A stretch of DNA of 64,000 nt. Source: Erodium maritimum (lineage: Eukaryota > Streptophyta > Magnoliopsida > Geraniales > Geraniaceae). Of the stretch, positions 43,928 to 53,019 are shown one piece after another. The stretch is from NCBI GenBank assembly GCA_963921825.1, contig OY997594.1, positions 66,821,675 to 66,885,674 on the forward strand. The letters are read 5' to 3'. The first letter of the stretch is position 1; every line of letters begins with the position of its first letter. The notes under the pieces were generated by a model, which made no database searches, had not been told where the DNA came from, and saw nothing but the letters and a program-made list of their open reading frames with translations. Position numbers and translations under genes: made by a program.

Positions 43928-46840
43928 TTATGGCATGCCTTTACTCAGAGGATCCGTTATCTTTAAGACATTACAAATATGCTCAAAGATAACTCTTTTG
44001 TCTTTCATGTGTCCTCTTAAGGCTAAATACTTTATGTCGAAATGCTCGTTTCGACTATCACTTTTGTGATTCTTAGCCATGAACACATCAGCTGAATTAT
44101 CGTAATACAACTTTAGGGGCCTTCAAATAGAATCCATGATTCTAAAATTGAAAATGAAACCCTTAATCCATACACCGTGAGAAGTAGTCTCGAAACAAGA
44201 CACGAACTTGGCTTCCATGGTAGAAGTACCAGTCAAGAACTGTCTGCCACTTCTCCATGACACAACTCTACTGGCCAACATAAAAATATATCCAGAAGTT
44301 GATTTTCGTGAATCAACACAACCAGCGAAGTCATAATCATAATAACCGATCACAATACCTTCTTTACAACTTTCCAATACTCAATGTCTGGAGTACTTTG
44401 ATATCTCCCAACATAGCCACAATGAATGCAATATCTGGTCTAATACAAACCTATGCATACGTTAAACTTTCAACAATTGAAGCATAGGGAATATTCCTCA
44501 TTTTTTCCCGTTTCATGTCATTTTTCTTACACTGATTAAGCTGAATTTATCGCCTTTCACAATAGGAGCTACATTGGGTGAACAATCTTTAATCCGAAGT
44601 CTTTCCAAAACTTTGTTGACTTATGTCTCTTGAGACATACCCAGAGTACCGACTATTCTTTCGCGATGTATCTTTATCCCAATGACGTAAGATGCATCGC
44701 CTAAATCTTTATATCAAAGTTCTTGGATAGAGATTGTTTCACCTCAAAACCATATTCCTATCGTTTCTAGTAAGAAAGATATCATCTACGTATAATGTCA
44801 GGAAACAAATCTTGTTCCCGCTCCCACTAACCTTATGGTATATATAATTTTTCATAACATTTTCTTCGAAACCGAATGAAGAAATAATGTCATGAAACTT
44901 CAAATACCATTGATGTGAGACTTGTTTCAAACCGTAGATTAATCTTTAAAGCTTGCAAACTAAATGCTCACCATTACAAGAGGTGAATCCTTCAGGAAAC
45001 TAAATGTTTCATGAACACCTCTTCCTCTAGTTCTCCGTTTAGAAAGGCCGTTTTTACGTCCATTTATTGCAATTCCAAGTCAAAGTATGCAACTAATTAC
45101 ATGATTACCCGAAGCGAATCTATCTTTGATACAAGAGAAAGAGTCTCCTAGTAATCGATTCCTTCCTTTTGATTAAATCATTTGGCAACAAGTTTGGCCT
45201 TATATCTCTCGATGTTACCAGATGAGTCTTTCTTGGTTTTAAAGAACCATATATATCCAGTGGCTTTCGCCTCTTTAGGTAACTCGACAAGATCCCAAAC
45301 TTCATTCGATGCCATCAAATTCATTTCATCATTCATAGCATCATATCATTGACTTGATTCATTACAACTTATGACTTTTGAAAACGTCTCAGGATCATTT
45401 TTGGCTCCGACATTAAAGTCTGATTCTTGTAGATACACATAGTAGTCCCCATGGATTGTTGATTTTCTTATTCTAGTAGATCTTCTTAATGTTGGATCAA
45501 CATTTTCCTTAGGATCAGGTTGACCAACTAGTTGTTCATTCACTAAAAGTTCTTCTTGAACAATTTGATCTACTAGATCATTATCAACATGTGGAAGTTG
45601 TTGTTCAATCTCAATATGAGGTTGATTTCTAATGACACCGATTTGATCTACTGATGTAGTAGGTTGCTCAATAATAGTTTCAGAATTTGAGCTTTGCAAC
45701 TAATTCCTCCCACTGATCAAATCATTCTCAAGAAACTTTGCATTTCTTGATTCCACAATCCTGGTGCTATGAGATGGCAGTTTATTTTCTTGTGGGTTGT
45801 AAATCCGCACTTCAGACGGGCATCTCCAAACGTGTACATGGTGCAAACTCGATTTCCAACCTTTGAATTCTTCAAAAGGTGTCTATGAAACAGACTTGGT
45901 TGGAACACGATTTAATATGTACACATCCGTCTTAAGTGCGTAACTCCACAAGAATAATTGGAGATTTCCATTACTACACATACTCCTCACCATCTTCATC
46001 AAGGTCCAGTTTCTTCTTACAGTTACACCATTCTCACTAGGAGATCCTATATTGGTATACTGAGCAACTATTCCACGCTCTTGAAGAAACTTAGTGAATG
46101 GACCCGGTGCTTGAACACCTTTGGTGTATCTACAGTAGTACTCTCCTCCTCTATCACTCTTGACAATCTTGATTTGCTTCTCACATTGAATTTCAACTCT
46201 GCTTTGAAAATCTTAAACACGTCTAATGCTTTACTTTTATGGTGAATCATATAGACATATATATACCGTGAGAAGTCATCAATAAAGGAGATGAAGTATT
46301 TCTGACCACTTTTCATATCTATGTCGGGATAGCAAATAACTGTATGGATGATTTCAAGTAATTTGGATCTTCTATGTGCACCCTTTTTGGATATAATGGT
46401 TTGCTTTCCTTTTATGCAATCCACACAATCTCAAAATCAGCAAAGTCTAGAGTACCAAGTACTCCATCCTTTACCAATCATTTGATTCTATCCTTGGAGA
46501 TATGTCCCAATCTCCGATGCTAGAACATTGAAGATTCCTCATTTTCAATGCATCTTTTTGAGCCAGTTTCAATATACATAACCGATTTAGTGGTGTCACT
46601 TTGCACATTCATCATAAATAAACCATCGCATAAAATGCCATTTCCCACAACATCAAATGTATTAAATAAATTTATTGTTGTGTCACGAAAATCAAAGGCA
46701 TAGCCAGAAGGCAATAGTCTAGATATAGATTTCACATTCATGAGAAATCTAGATACATGGAATGTATCATGCAAAGTTAATAAACAACCACTAGATAAAG
46801 TTACTTGGCACGTTCCAACATATTTAACAGCTGAGCGCAT
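43928..46840 (-). pseudogene. Copia pol (integrase, RT, RNase H), heavily broken
   Basis: In order: GAG-pre-integrase region (46840-46520, LHDTFHVSRFLMNVKSISRL); integrase core (46424-46068, KYFISFIDDFSRYIYVYMIHHKSKALDVF); integrase C-terminal and linker (45908-45346, including RRSTRIRK); RT (45305-44739, with the catalytic YVDD in LTLYVDDIFL); RNase H (44377-44123, GYYDYDFAGCVDSRKSTSGYIFMLA); and the end (44110-43928, YDNSADVFMAKN… HFDIKYLALRG). Nearly every module is separated by a stop or frameshift, so this is the oldest pol in the window. Confidence 0.82.
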
Positions 46841-46850
46841 TTTGTTGCCT

Positions 46851-47210
46851 GAATAAATGCATCGCTCATTTCCTGCATCGATGCTGAAACATGGATTGAA
46901 GAACCATATTCAATCCACCATGCGTTAACATGAACATCAGCCACATTGGACTCGTGTGGTTTCTATTTGATTTTTCATCCTAATCCTATTTAGTTAAATC
47001 TGTTTTGTGTATTTTTAAAAAACGGGATGCCCACGTGTCGCGGCGTGATTGGCCGGCGCGCGAACAGCGAGCCACGACCCATAATAGCGGTGCGCGAGTC
47101 CCGGTTCGCACAAACGGCGTCCCACAACGTACCGACCTGTGAATCGTGAACCGCTAAATCATGGTTCGTTAAAGTGGTTCGCCATCCGGTTCGTTGCACT
47201 GCATGTGCTC
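46851..47210 (-). mobile_element. Harbinger 5' end remnant
   Basis: The minus strand from 47210 (TAA at 47211-47213) begins GAGCACATGCAGTGCAACG, then GC-rich sequence with CCACGTG, like the 5' subterminal region of the family. It fades near 46980 into AT-rich sequence adjoining the Copia remnant. No transposase. Confidence 0.5.
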
Positions 47211-47590
47211 TAACAAAAATTACCGAACAGTAAGAGCATGAACAACAGAAAGGCCCTTGATGAGGTCCTGAGAGTGAGGCCCTTGTGCTGACTGGACAAA
47301 AGTGAGGCCCTGGGAGTGCAGAATAGTGGGTGTTTTGCAATGGAGAGGTCCTCTGAGGTCTTGGAAGTGAGGCCCTGTGCTGACTAAATGCTGACTGGAT
47401 TATTAATTGATATTTTGCTGTTTTATTTAATTCTTTATCAGAAACCGTTTAAATTATTTAAAATATAAACAAATGTGAAAAAATAATTAATGACAAAAAA
47501 AAAAGTGAACATGAATAAAAAGCATGTTGAACTTTTATTGATCCCCTTGCAATACAACCCACAAAAAACCAGCTCCAAGAGCACAAACGA

Positions 47591-48987
47591 CTACTCGTCG
47601 TCATGGAAACCAGCTCCATATATACCCCACAAGTGCTCCATAATTTCATTTTGTAGTTGATGGTGGGTCTCATGACTTATGACACTTTGTTGAGCATCCT
47701 CTCGTTGCTGGTATTGCAATGGCCCTCCGTGGTGCCATCGTTTCGGTGGTGTCCAATTCGGCATTTCTGGAGGTTGCGTGTATAACAACTCATCATCCTC
47801 ATACTCGTACCAATCGCACTCATCCTCTACAATCATGTTGTGTAGAATTATGCAAGTGTGCATGATATCAGCCAAAGAGTGTTTGCTCCAACTACGAGCG
47901 GGACGGGAAATGATGTGCCACCTTGCTTGAAGTACTCCAAAAGCCCTTTCAATATCTTTTCGAGCACCTTCTTGGCATTTAGTAAACAACTTCTCTTTGG
48001 GATCGAAGGGATGCCGAATAGTCTTCACGAACCGTGCCCATGTTGGGTAAATGCCGTCCACCAAGTAATAAGGTCGGTCGTACCGATGACCGTTGATCTC
48101 GTACTCCACAGCTAGCTCACGACCGTAGTAAGCGCCTTGGAATAGGTGGTTGTTGTTCAAGATGTCGTTGTTCGAGCCAGCCATCCCGAAAAACGCATGC
48201 CAAATCCATAAATCATGGGATGCTACAACTTCAAGCATAATCGTCTTGTCCCCGTGGTGACTTCCCCATCCATGGGCTCCCTGGTCTTCAGTTGGGCAAT
48301 TCTTCCACTTCCAATGCATGCAGTCAAGACTCCCCGTCATTCCGGGAAACCCTCGGTTGTACCTTTCTCGGAGTAAGTGTTGCATGTCAGCCGGTGTGGG
48401 TGTACGCTCATACTCGGCTCCGAATACCTCAATGACGGCCTTGCAAAAATTACGTAAACATTCAAGTATGGTGCTTACCCCAATACGCAAAGTTTCGTCC
48501 CACGAATCGGCCGAGGACCCATACGCAAGCATCCGTATAGCGGCGATGCACTTCTGTTCCATTGATAAGCCCGGTCGTGAGGCAGCGTCGGGCCTCTGTT
48601 CGAAGTACCTGTCGTGAGCCTTCACCGCGTCCATAATTCGTTGAAAAAGTGGTATGCACATACGGAACCGACGCCTAAACATATCAGGGCCATATACGGG
48701 TTGTTCGTCAAAATAGTTCCTCATCAATTGGTTGTGAGCTTCAGAACGATCTCTGTTAATCTCTCGTTGCATTGGTTCTCACGGATGGCCCTCTGGATCC
48801 TTGGCATTACTCTCTGCATGTGCCTCTCCATCATCCGTCGGAATCGTCGCTCAACTGGCTGCATTTGGGCTGCCATCTCCTCATATGTCGGCAGTTGTGC
48901 TGCCATCTCCTCATACGTCGGCATTCGGCCAGCCAGCTCCTCGTATGTCAGAACCTCAACGTCGAACATAACCTCGTCGTCGGACAT
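47591..48987 (-). pseudogene. Harbinger transposase with single-base frameshift
   Basis: ATG at 48987 begins MSDDEVMFDVEVLTYEEL, with three N-terminal repeats. Near 48780 the coding strand reads CGTGAGAACCAATG where the intact copy has CGTGGGGAACCAATG, a one-base deletion. The new frame is entered at MQREINRDRSEAHNQLM and runs open to 47591. The catalytic residues survive in that piece: GSLDCMHWKW, GSNNDILNN (Asp kept) and KDIERAFGVLQARW. Otherwise it is closely similar to the 470-aa protein at 11717. A start at 48772 would give a 393-aa product lacking the N-terminal repeats but keeping the DDE core. Confidence 0.88.
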
Positions 48988-49069
48988 TTTGGAAAATAGA
49001 GAGTAGAAAGTGAGAATGAAAGAGTGAAAGTGGAGAATGGTGTGCAAAAAAATGAGGATTGGGGTTGGG

Positions 49070-49077
49070 TATTTATA
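49070..49077 (-). promoter_or_regulatory. TATA box of Harbinger copy
   Basis: TATAAATACCCAACCCCAAT on the minus strand, 83-90 bp before the ATG at 48987, in the same context as in the other copies. Confidence 0.65.
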
Positions 49078-49365
49078 GGGTTTGATTTTTCTGATTTTGA
49101 ATTAAAAAATATATATATAGTCGTTACCCAACCGTTGTCAAACGATCGGTTTGGCGACGCCACGTGGCGGCACGGGAGAGGGCCACGCGAGACAACGGAG
49201 CGGGAGCGCGCGCCAGGCCATCAAATCAGGAGCGAGGAGTGAGGAGCGGCCCGCGTGTTTCAGGACCGTGGGCCGCGTTTTTTCCAGCCCACAACGGAGC
49301 GGACTGCGGTCTGCGGACCGAGCGCGCACGGGTCAGGGGCGATGGCCGGCCCGTTGTGCATGCTC

Positions 49366-49711
49366 TAAGGTACTAAGGTCTGTGCTGTGCTGGATTACAC
49401 TGTTCCTTAACCATGCTCATTTTTTTCTGCCATATTTATCTTTCAAGTCCACAACAATGTGTTGTTTTGATAACAAGCAACAGCACAAATGTCAATACTC
49501 AATATCACTGAGACTGAGATATACCAAAGGTCAGTACTCAGTAGCACAGTAAGACCTTGAGTTGAACAGTATTGGGAACTCCAAAGGTTCAATGGGAATC
49601 TAGACTTTCTTATTGCTATATATACACATGCGCATGTCAAGGTTAAGACATCTCCAGTTCAATTAAATTGCCTAAAGGTCGTGTCTTGTTTGTGTTGGGG
49701 AAAAGAACAAA
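49366..49711 (+). promoter_or_regulatory. Promoter region of ubiquitin-like gene
   Basis: GGGAACTCCAAAGGTTC (49574-49590), a TATA box (TATATATA, 49617-49624) and a leader shared with the pseudogene at 703 (AAGGTTAAGACATCTCCAGTT, …GTCGTGTCTTGTTTGTGTTGG). Bases 49369-49560 show nothing else. Confidence 0.6.
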
Positions 49712-50203
49712 ATGCAGGTCCTTTTAGAAACAGTAAGTGGAAAGCTCAAAACATTGGAGGTGGAGGGCTCTGAGACTAAAGGATCCATCAAGGTGAAGAT
49801 GCAAGAAGACGAGAAGCAGCCGGAGGATGAGGATCGCTTTCAGATATATGTGAAGACCGGTACCGGAAAGACCATCCCTCTGAAGGTTCGAAGCTCCGAT
49901 ACAATTTACAGTGTGAAGGCTAAGATTTATGACAAAGAGGGCTATCCGCCGGAGCTGCAGAGGCTCCTCTTTCTCGGGAAGAAGCAATTCGAGGATCGTC
50001 GTGCCCTTGCTGATTGTAACATTCAGAAAGAGTCTACCCTTCACTTGGTTCTACGCCGCCGTGGAAAATGTGGACGTTGCATGATCTCTGTTCTGTTTTG
50101 TTTCCTGCTTTTTATGTTCTGTGGTCTTATCTTTGAGATAAAGAAGATGAATGATGATTGGATCATTCGTCACTGTGCGCATTTAGAACGAGTCTGCCGT
50201 TGA
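49712..50203 (+). CDS. Ubiquitin-like protein with hydrophobic C-terminal extension
   Basis: An open 163-codon frame. Residues 1-30 match the first third of ubiquitin ([20 protein letters not shown]), 31-42 are an acidic linker, and 44-118 form a full ubiquitin unit ([17 protein letters not shown]… [49 protein letters not shown]). The next residue is Lys instead of the second Gly, and the frame runs on for 45 residues into what is 3' flank in the paralogue. This adds a hydrophobic stretch ([20 protein letters not shown], ~124-143). The extension is probably an accident of stop loss, but would read as a membrane segment. Without RGG it is not expected to be conjugated. Expression is plausible from its TATA and motif; function is unknown. 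Confidence 0.68.
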   Translation: MQVLLETVSGKLKTLEVEGSETKGSIKVKMQEDEKQPEDEDRFQIYVKTGTGKTIPLKVRSSDTIYSVKAKIYDKEGYPPELQRLLFLGKKQFEDRRALADCNIQKESTLHLVLRRRGKCGRCMISVLFCFLLFMFCGLIFEIKKMNDDWIIRHCAHLERVCR

Positions 50204-50495
50204 CTTGGTGCCGATCATCTTAGAAGATGTGGTCGAATTTCGTGTGTCCTGTTTTGGTACTATCTATTATGCTTTTGGTTGTATGAAGCTGTCCTTCATG
50301 GCTCGGTTCAAATTATGTAAGAACGTCGATTAGGTCGATTTGAATACTCAATGAAGTTACTAGTTTCGAATGTTCTTGCATTTGTTCCTCGAACTTGTTT
50401 GTAGACTATGAGATCAGCTCCGGGAAAAGACAAACGAGTAATATGATTAATAAGGAAGTAGAGTTTCAGATAAAATAAAAAGGAATGAAATAAAA
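50204..50495. other. 3' flank of ubiquitin-like gene
   Basis: Bases 50240-50350 match the 3' flanks of the other two copies (GTATGAAGCTGTCCTTCA, GGTTCAAATTATGTAAGAA, TCGATTTGAATACTC). Nothing else is seen before the tRNA. Confidence 0.5.
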
Positions 50496-50567
50496 GGGGC
50501 ATTCCGAGAATTGAACTCGGGACCTCTCGCACCCTAAGCGAGAATCATACCACTAGACCAAATGCCC
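50496..50567 (-). tRNA. tRNA-Pro (AGG)
   Basis: The minus-strand sequence folds as a tRNA of 72 nt: acceptor GGGCATT pairs with AATGCCC plus discriminator C; the D-arm contains GGTCTAGTGGTATGA (A box); the anticodon stem CTCGC/GCGAG has loop TTAGGGT, anticodon AGG; the T-arm contains GGTCCCGAGTTCAATTC (B box). There is no intron. A TTTT follows directly, serving as the Pol III terminator. It matches the usual plant tRNA-Pro and is probably functional. Confidence 0.95.
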
Positions 50568-51700
50568 TCTAAGACTAGTTGTCAAATTCCTACCTAAATT
50601 GTCGAAGATGAAAAATGTTGAAATTACACTCGTACAGGTTGTCCCCTCCTCTCCCATGTATCCTTTTTCTTTAACTGAGATGCTTTGCATCTTTATCACC
50701 TACGGTCCAAGTAAACGGAAGAAGATAAGAAGGGTAGATGTCGACGGTCTGCATGGCTTAGGTCATGGAGATTGTCGATGGAAATCGCTCTTCCTATTCT
50801 TCTTTGTTTTGGTTCTTAGTTTGGAAAAAGCTTTCGAAGATTTTTCAGGAGTACATGAACCCTAAGGGATATTTCAGAATCGTAAAGGTTGTCCCTCCTC
50901 TCCCATCTCACGCAACCACCGATGTTCAATCCCCATCTCCATGGCTTCCGGTCACCTTCACAAACCACGGTCGCCTCCATCCACGAATCAGTCCTCCCTC
51001 TCTCCACGCCACAACTGCCAACCTCTGATCCGTCTCCTCGCTTTCCACGCCGCCGCCATCGGTCTCCTCGCTCTCCACGTCGTCGCCATCGGCAACGGTG
51101 TGCAACCACCGATCTGGACGACTATGCACCGGTCCCACGTAGCTACCGGACAGTCTCAATCAAACCCGAGCATCAACGTGACCGCGACCGAAGCGATCCT
51201 GGAGGGTCGTTGGATTTGGCACCCGGGAGGAGGGATGTTAGGTCGGGATCTATATCCTCGGCATCCAAAGCCGGTCACCTCGTGACTGGACGACTCATTT
51301 TGGGTCGACCCGATGATGATCAATCTGCTTCTGCATGAAATATCGATGAAGTCACATCCAGAGCACCGCGCGTACGTTCCGTCCTCCGCACCACAAGTAA
51401 ACATTCCAGCGACTCAAACCGGAGAGTTAGCAATACCAGGAGGTCTCGCTACGAAAGTTATGGGGTTTCAGACGAATTGGCATCACAGACTCTTTAGGTT
51501 ATTACAGTCCTTTTTCTATTTTGTGGTCTCTATTGGCCAGTGATACAAAAGCGATCAAACAATACATGTCAAGTGTGTCAGAAACCCTACGAGGGTTTTG
51601 GACAAATACTCGAACTCAGGGTTAGGGACCCAAGTTATGCCTATAAATTTTTGTCATGATGAATAAAATTTCTTTGTTCTTGTTTTTTAAAAAAAAATCT
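50568..51700 (+). other. Retroelement-like debris with A-tail
   Basis: No intact gene. GGTTGTCCCCTCCTCTCCCAT occurs at ~50636 and in near-identical form at ~50886, a short duplication. Pro/Ser/Arg-rich readings (50889-51338) and a piece at 51313-51543 precede a typical LINE-like 3' end: TGAATAAAATTTCTTTGTTCTTGTTTTTT followed by A9 (~51690). It is most likely a short 5'-truncated LINE or LINE-mobilised copy; no target duplication is found. Confidence 0.35.
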
Positions 51701-51773
51701 ATTTTGCGTACTAAGAAGTTATCTTATAAGGAAGGAAATATGAGGAAGTATAGAATACAACAAAAGATAAACA

Positions 51774-51998
51774 ATGACAAAAAAAACTGGGATTAAAGGA
51801 GATCTGTGGATTAACGAAAAAAAACTAATGTCTGAATGTGATCATAGAGAATTAAATAAATCATACAAGAAAGATAGAAGTAATTGTAAAATTTCTAAGA
51901 AAAGACCTCAAAGATATAAAAGGCATGATCAAGATTACAACCCATATAACAAGAGTACAGGATGTCTAAAACAACCATGGTTTTTTGACTCAGAGTAA
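51774..51998 (+). other. Unrecognised A-rich ORF, basic product
   Basis: A 74-codon open frame in A-rich DNA, encoding a Lys/Asn/Asp-rich basic peptide (…KSYKKDRSNCKISKKRPQRY…). I do not recognise the family. Composition differs from the GC-rich sequence on its right. It could be the remnant of a retroelement or integrated pararetrovirus (their plus strands are A-rich), or chance. Confidence 0.2.
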
Positions 51999-52009
51999 TG
52001 CATTTTGTT

Positions 52010-52843
52010 AGGGTTTCCGTGTGCCGTCGTCAGCGCTGAAGTCCTTTCTTCCGATAAAGTTTCGATGATGTTCTCTCTTCTTCGGATCGGATTCCCCCGA
52101 TCCTCCCCTCACCGATCTCACCGACCTTAGGGTTGGACGAGATTGGTTCTCAGGCCTCCTTCTCGGCTACACGTCGTCGACCACACTCCTCCAGGAGGAA
52201 TCGGTCCTCCCCTCGGAACCCTAATCTATTGAGGTAAGGTGCGTCATCGCAGGTAACAAGACTGCCATCATCCCCATCTCTGTCGGCGTCCTTGGCAGTT
52301 GTGGATTCTGATTCAATCGCTGGACGCCCATCGCCGATCTCGTTAGGCCCCTCGTCATTGGGATTGGCTGGGATTGCGTCGCAAGGGCCTCCACAGGCTC
52401 GGGTCCAATTTCCACCCCCAGGACCTCCCTCTCCATCATCTCCTACTTCGCGATCCCCGCAGCGTAATTGGGATCCGGGTCTAGGGCCTTCTTCAACGCA
52501 GATGAAGCCAGACCTGCGGGTCCTAGACTGGAACTGTCGTGGTATGGATACGGGACTGCATAAGCAGCAACTTAGGCAGTTGCTCAGTACCCAACGACCC
52601 CACCTGTTGTTCCTTTCAGAATCGTTGTTGGACACTCATAATTGTGCACTGTTGTCACGGTCATTGGGTTTTCAGGATCATATCTGTGTCCCCTATATCA
52701 GAGGATCTGGGAACGTGGAAAACCAGAGAGGTCTGGCTCTATTCTGGGTTTTGGGTACAGAGGTGACATTCAGGGCGTCGTCTGATCGATATATTGACGT
52801 TGAGATCTCGGTCCCGGGCCCCGTAGCTTATCGAACATTTTGA
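52010..52843 (+). pseudogene. LINE fragment: ORF1 tail and start of ORF2 endonuclease
   Basis: The reading 52292-52843 starts Pro/Ser-rich and at ~52500 enters LRVLDWNCRGMDTGLHKQQLRQLLSTQRPHLLFLSESLL, the N-terminus of an L1 endonuclease (compare LLSWNVRGL… LLQETKL at 4467). About 110 residues of the domain remain before a stop at 52841-52843. The rest of ORF2 is absent, so the LINE is truncated near the Gypsy sequence on the right. Confidence 0.6.
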
Positions 52844-52959
52844 GATCTTCAAGCAAGACTAGAGTCGTTGCCTAGAAGCTTCCGCGTGTTCCCAAACTGC
52901 GGGAGTACACCGCGGATCCCTTGCTTGTGAGTCTTGAGCAGGACGTTCCCTGAGATAGG

Positions 52960-53019
52960 ATCAAGAGGAGCATGTGCGTTTTAAATTTCGAGGACGAAAT
53001 TCTTTTAAGGGGGGTAGAC
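52960..53019 (+). other. Gypsy internal 3' remnant with polypurine tract
   Basis: GTGCGTTTTAAATTTCGAGGACGAAATTC then AAGGGGGGTAGAC directly before the LTR. The same words precede the PPT of the minus-strand Gypsy element (~33170-33130). Bases 52844-52959 are not recognised. Only about 60 bp of the internal region is recognisable. Confidence 0.65.

Larger units (their letters stand above)
43213..46850 (-). mobile_element. Decayed Copia element with internal-LTR-internal layout
   Basis: Minus-strand Copia pol fragments (46840-43928) lead to a polypurine tract (CAAGTGGGAGAA, ~43590-43601) and an LTR (43588-43227). Directly after the LTR is a primer binding site (TTGGTATCAGAGG, complement at 43213-43225) and a short leader to ~43150. 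So the LTR is both 3' LTR of the pol on its right and 5' LTR of an element on its left that is now lost. Gag and the far LTR are missing. Confidence 0.75.
47234..49365 (-). mobile_element. Complete PIF/Harbinger, 2,132 bp
   Basis: TIRs GAGCATGAACAAC (47234-47246) and inverted GAGCATGCACAAC (to 49365), flanked by TAA at 47231-47233 and 49366-49368. Layout is the same as the element at 8661-13483: GC-rich 5' region, TATA, one transposase, AT-rich 3' region. The transposase has one frameshift. Confidence 0.92.

Noticed and set aside
50889-51338. A Pro/Arg-rich 149-codon ORF as a gene
   Set aside because: Overlapping frames on both strands are equally open because of CCGCC/TCTCC bias, and the segment leads into a LINE-like A-tail.
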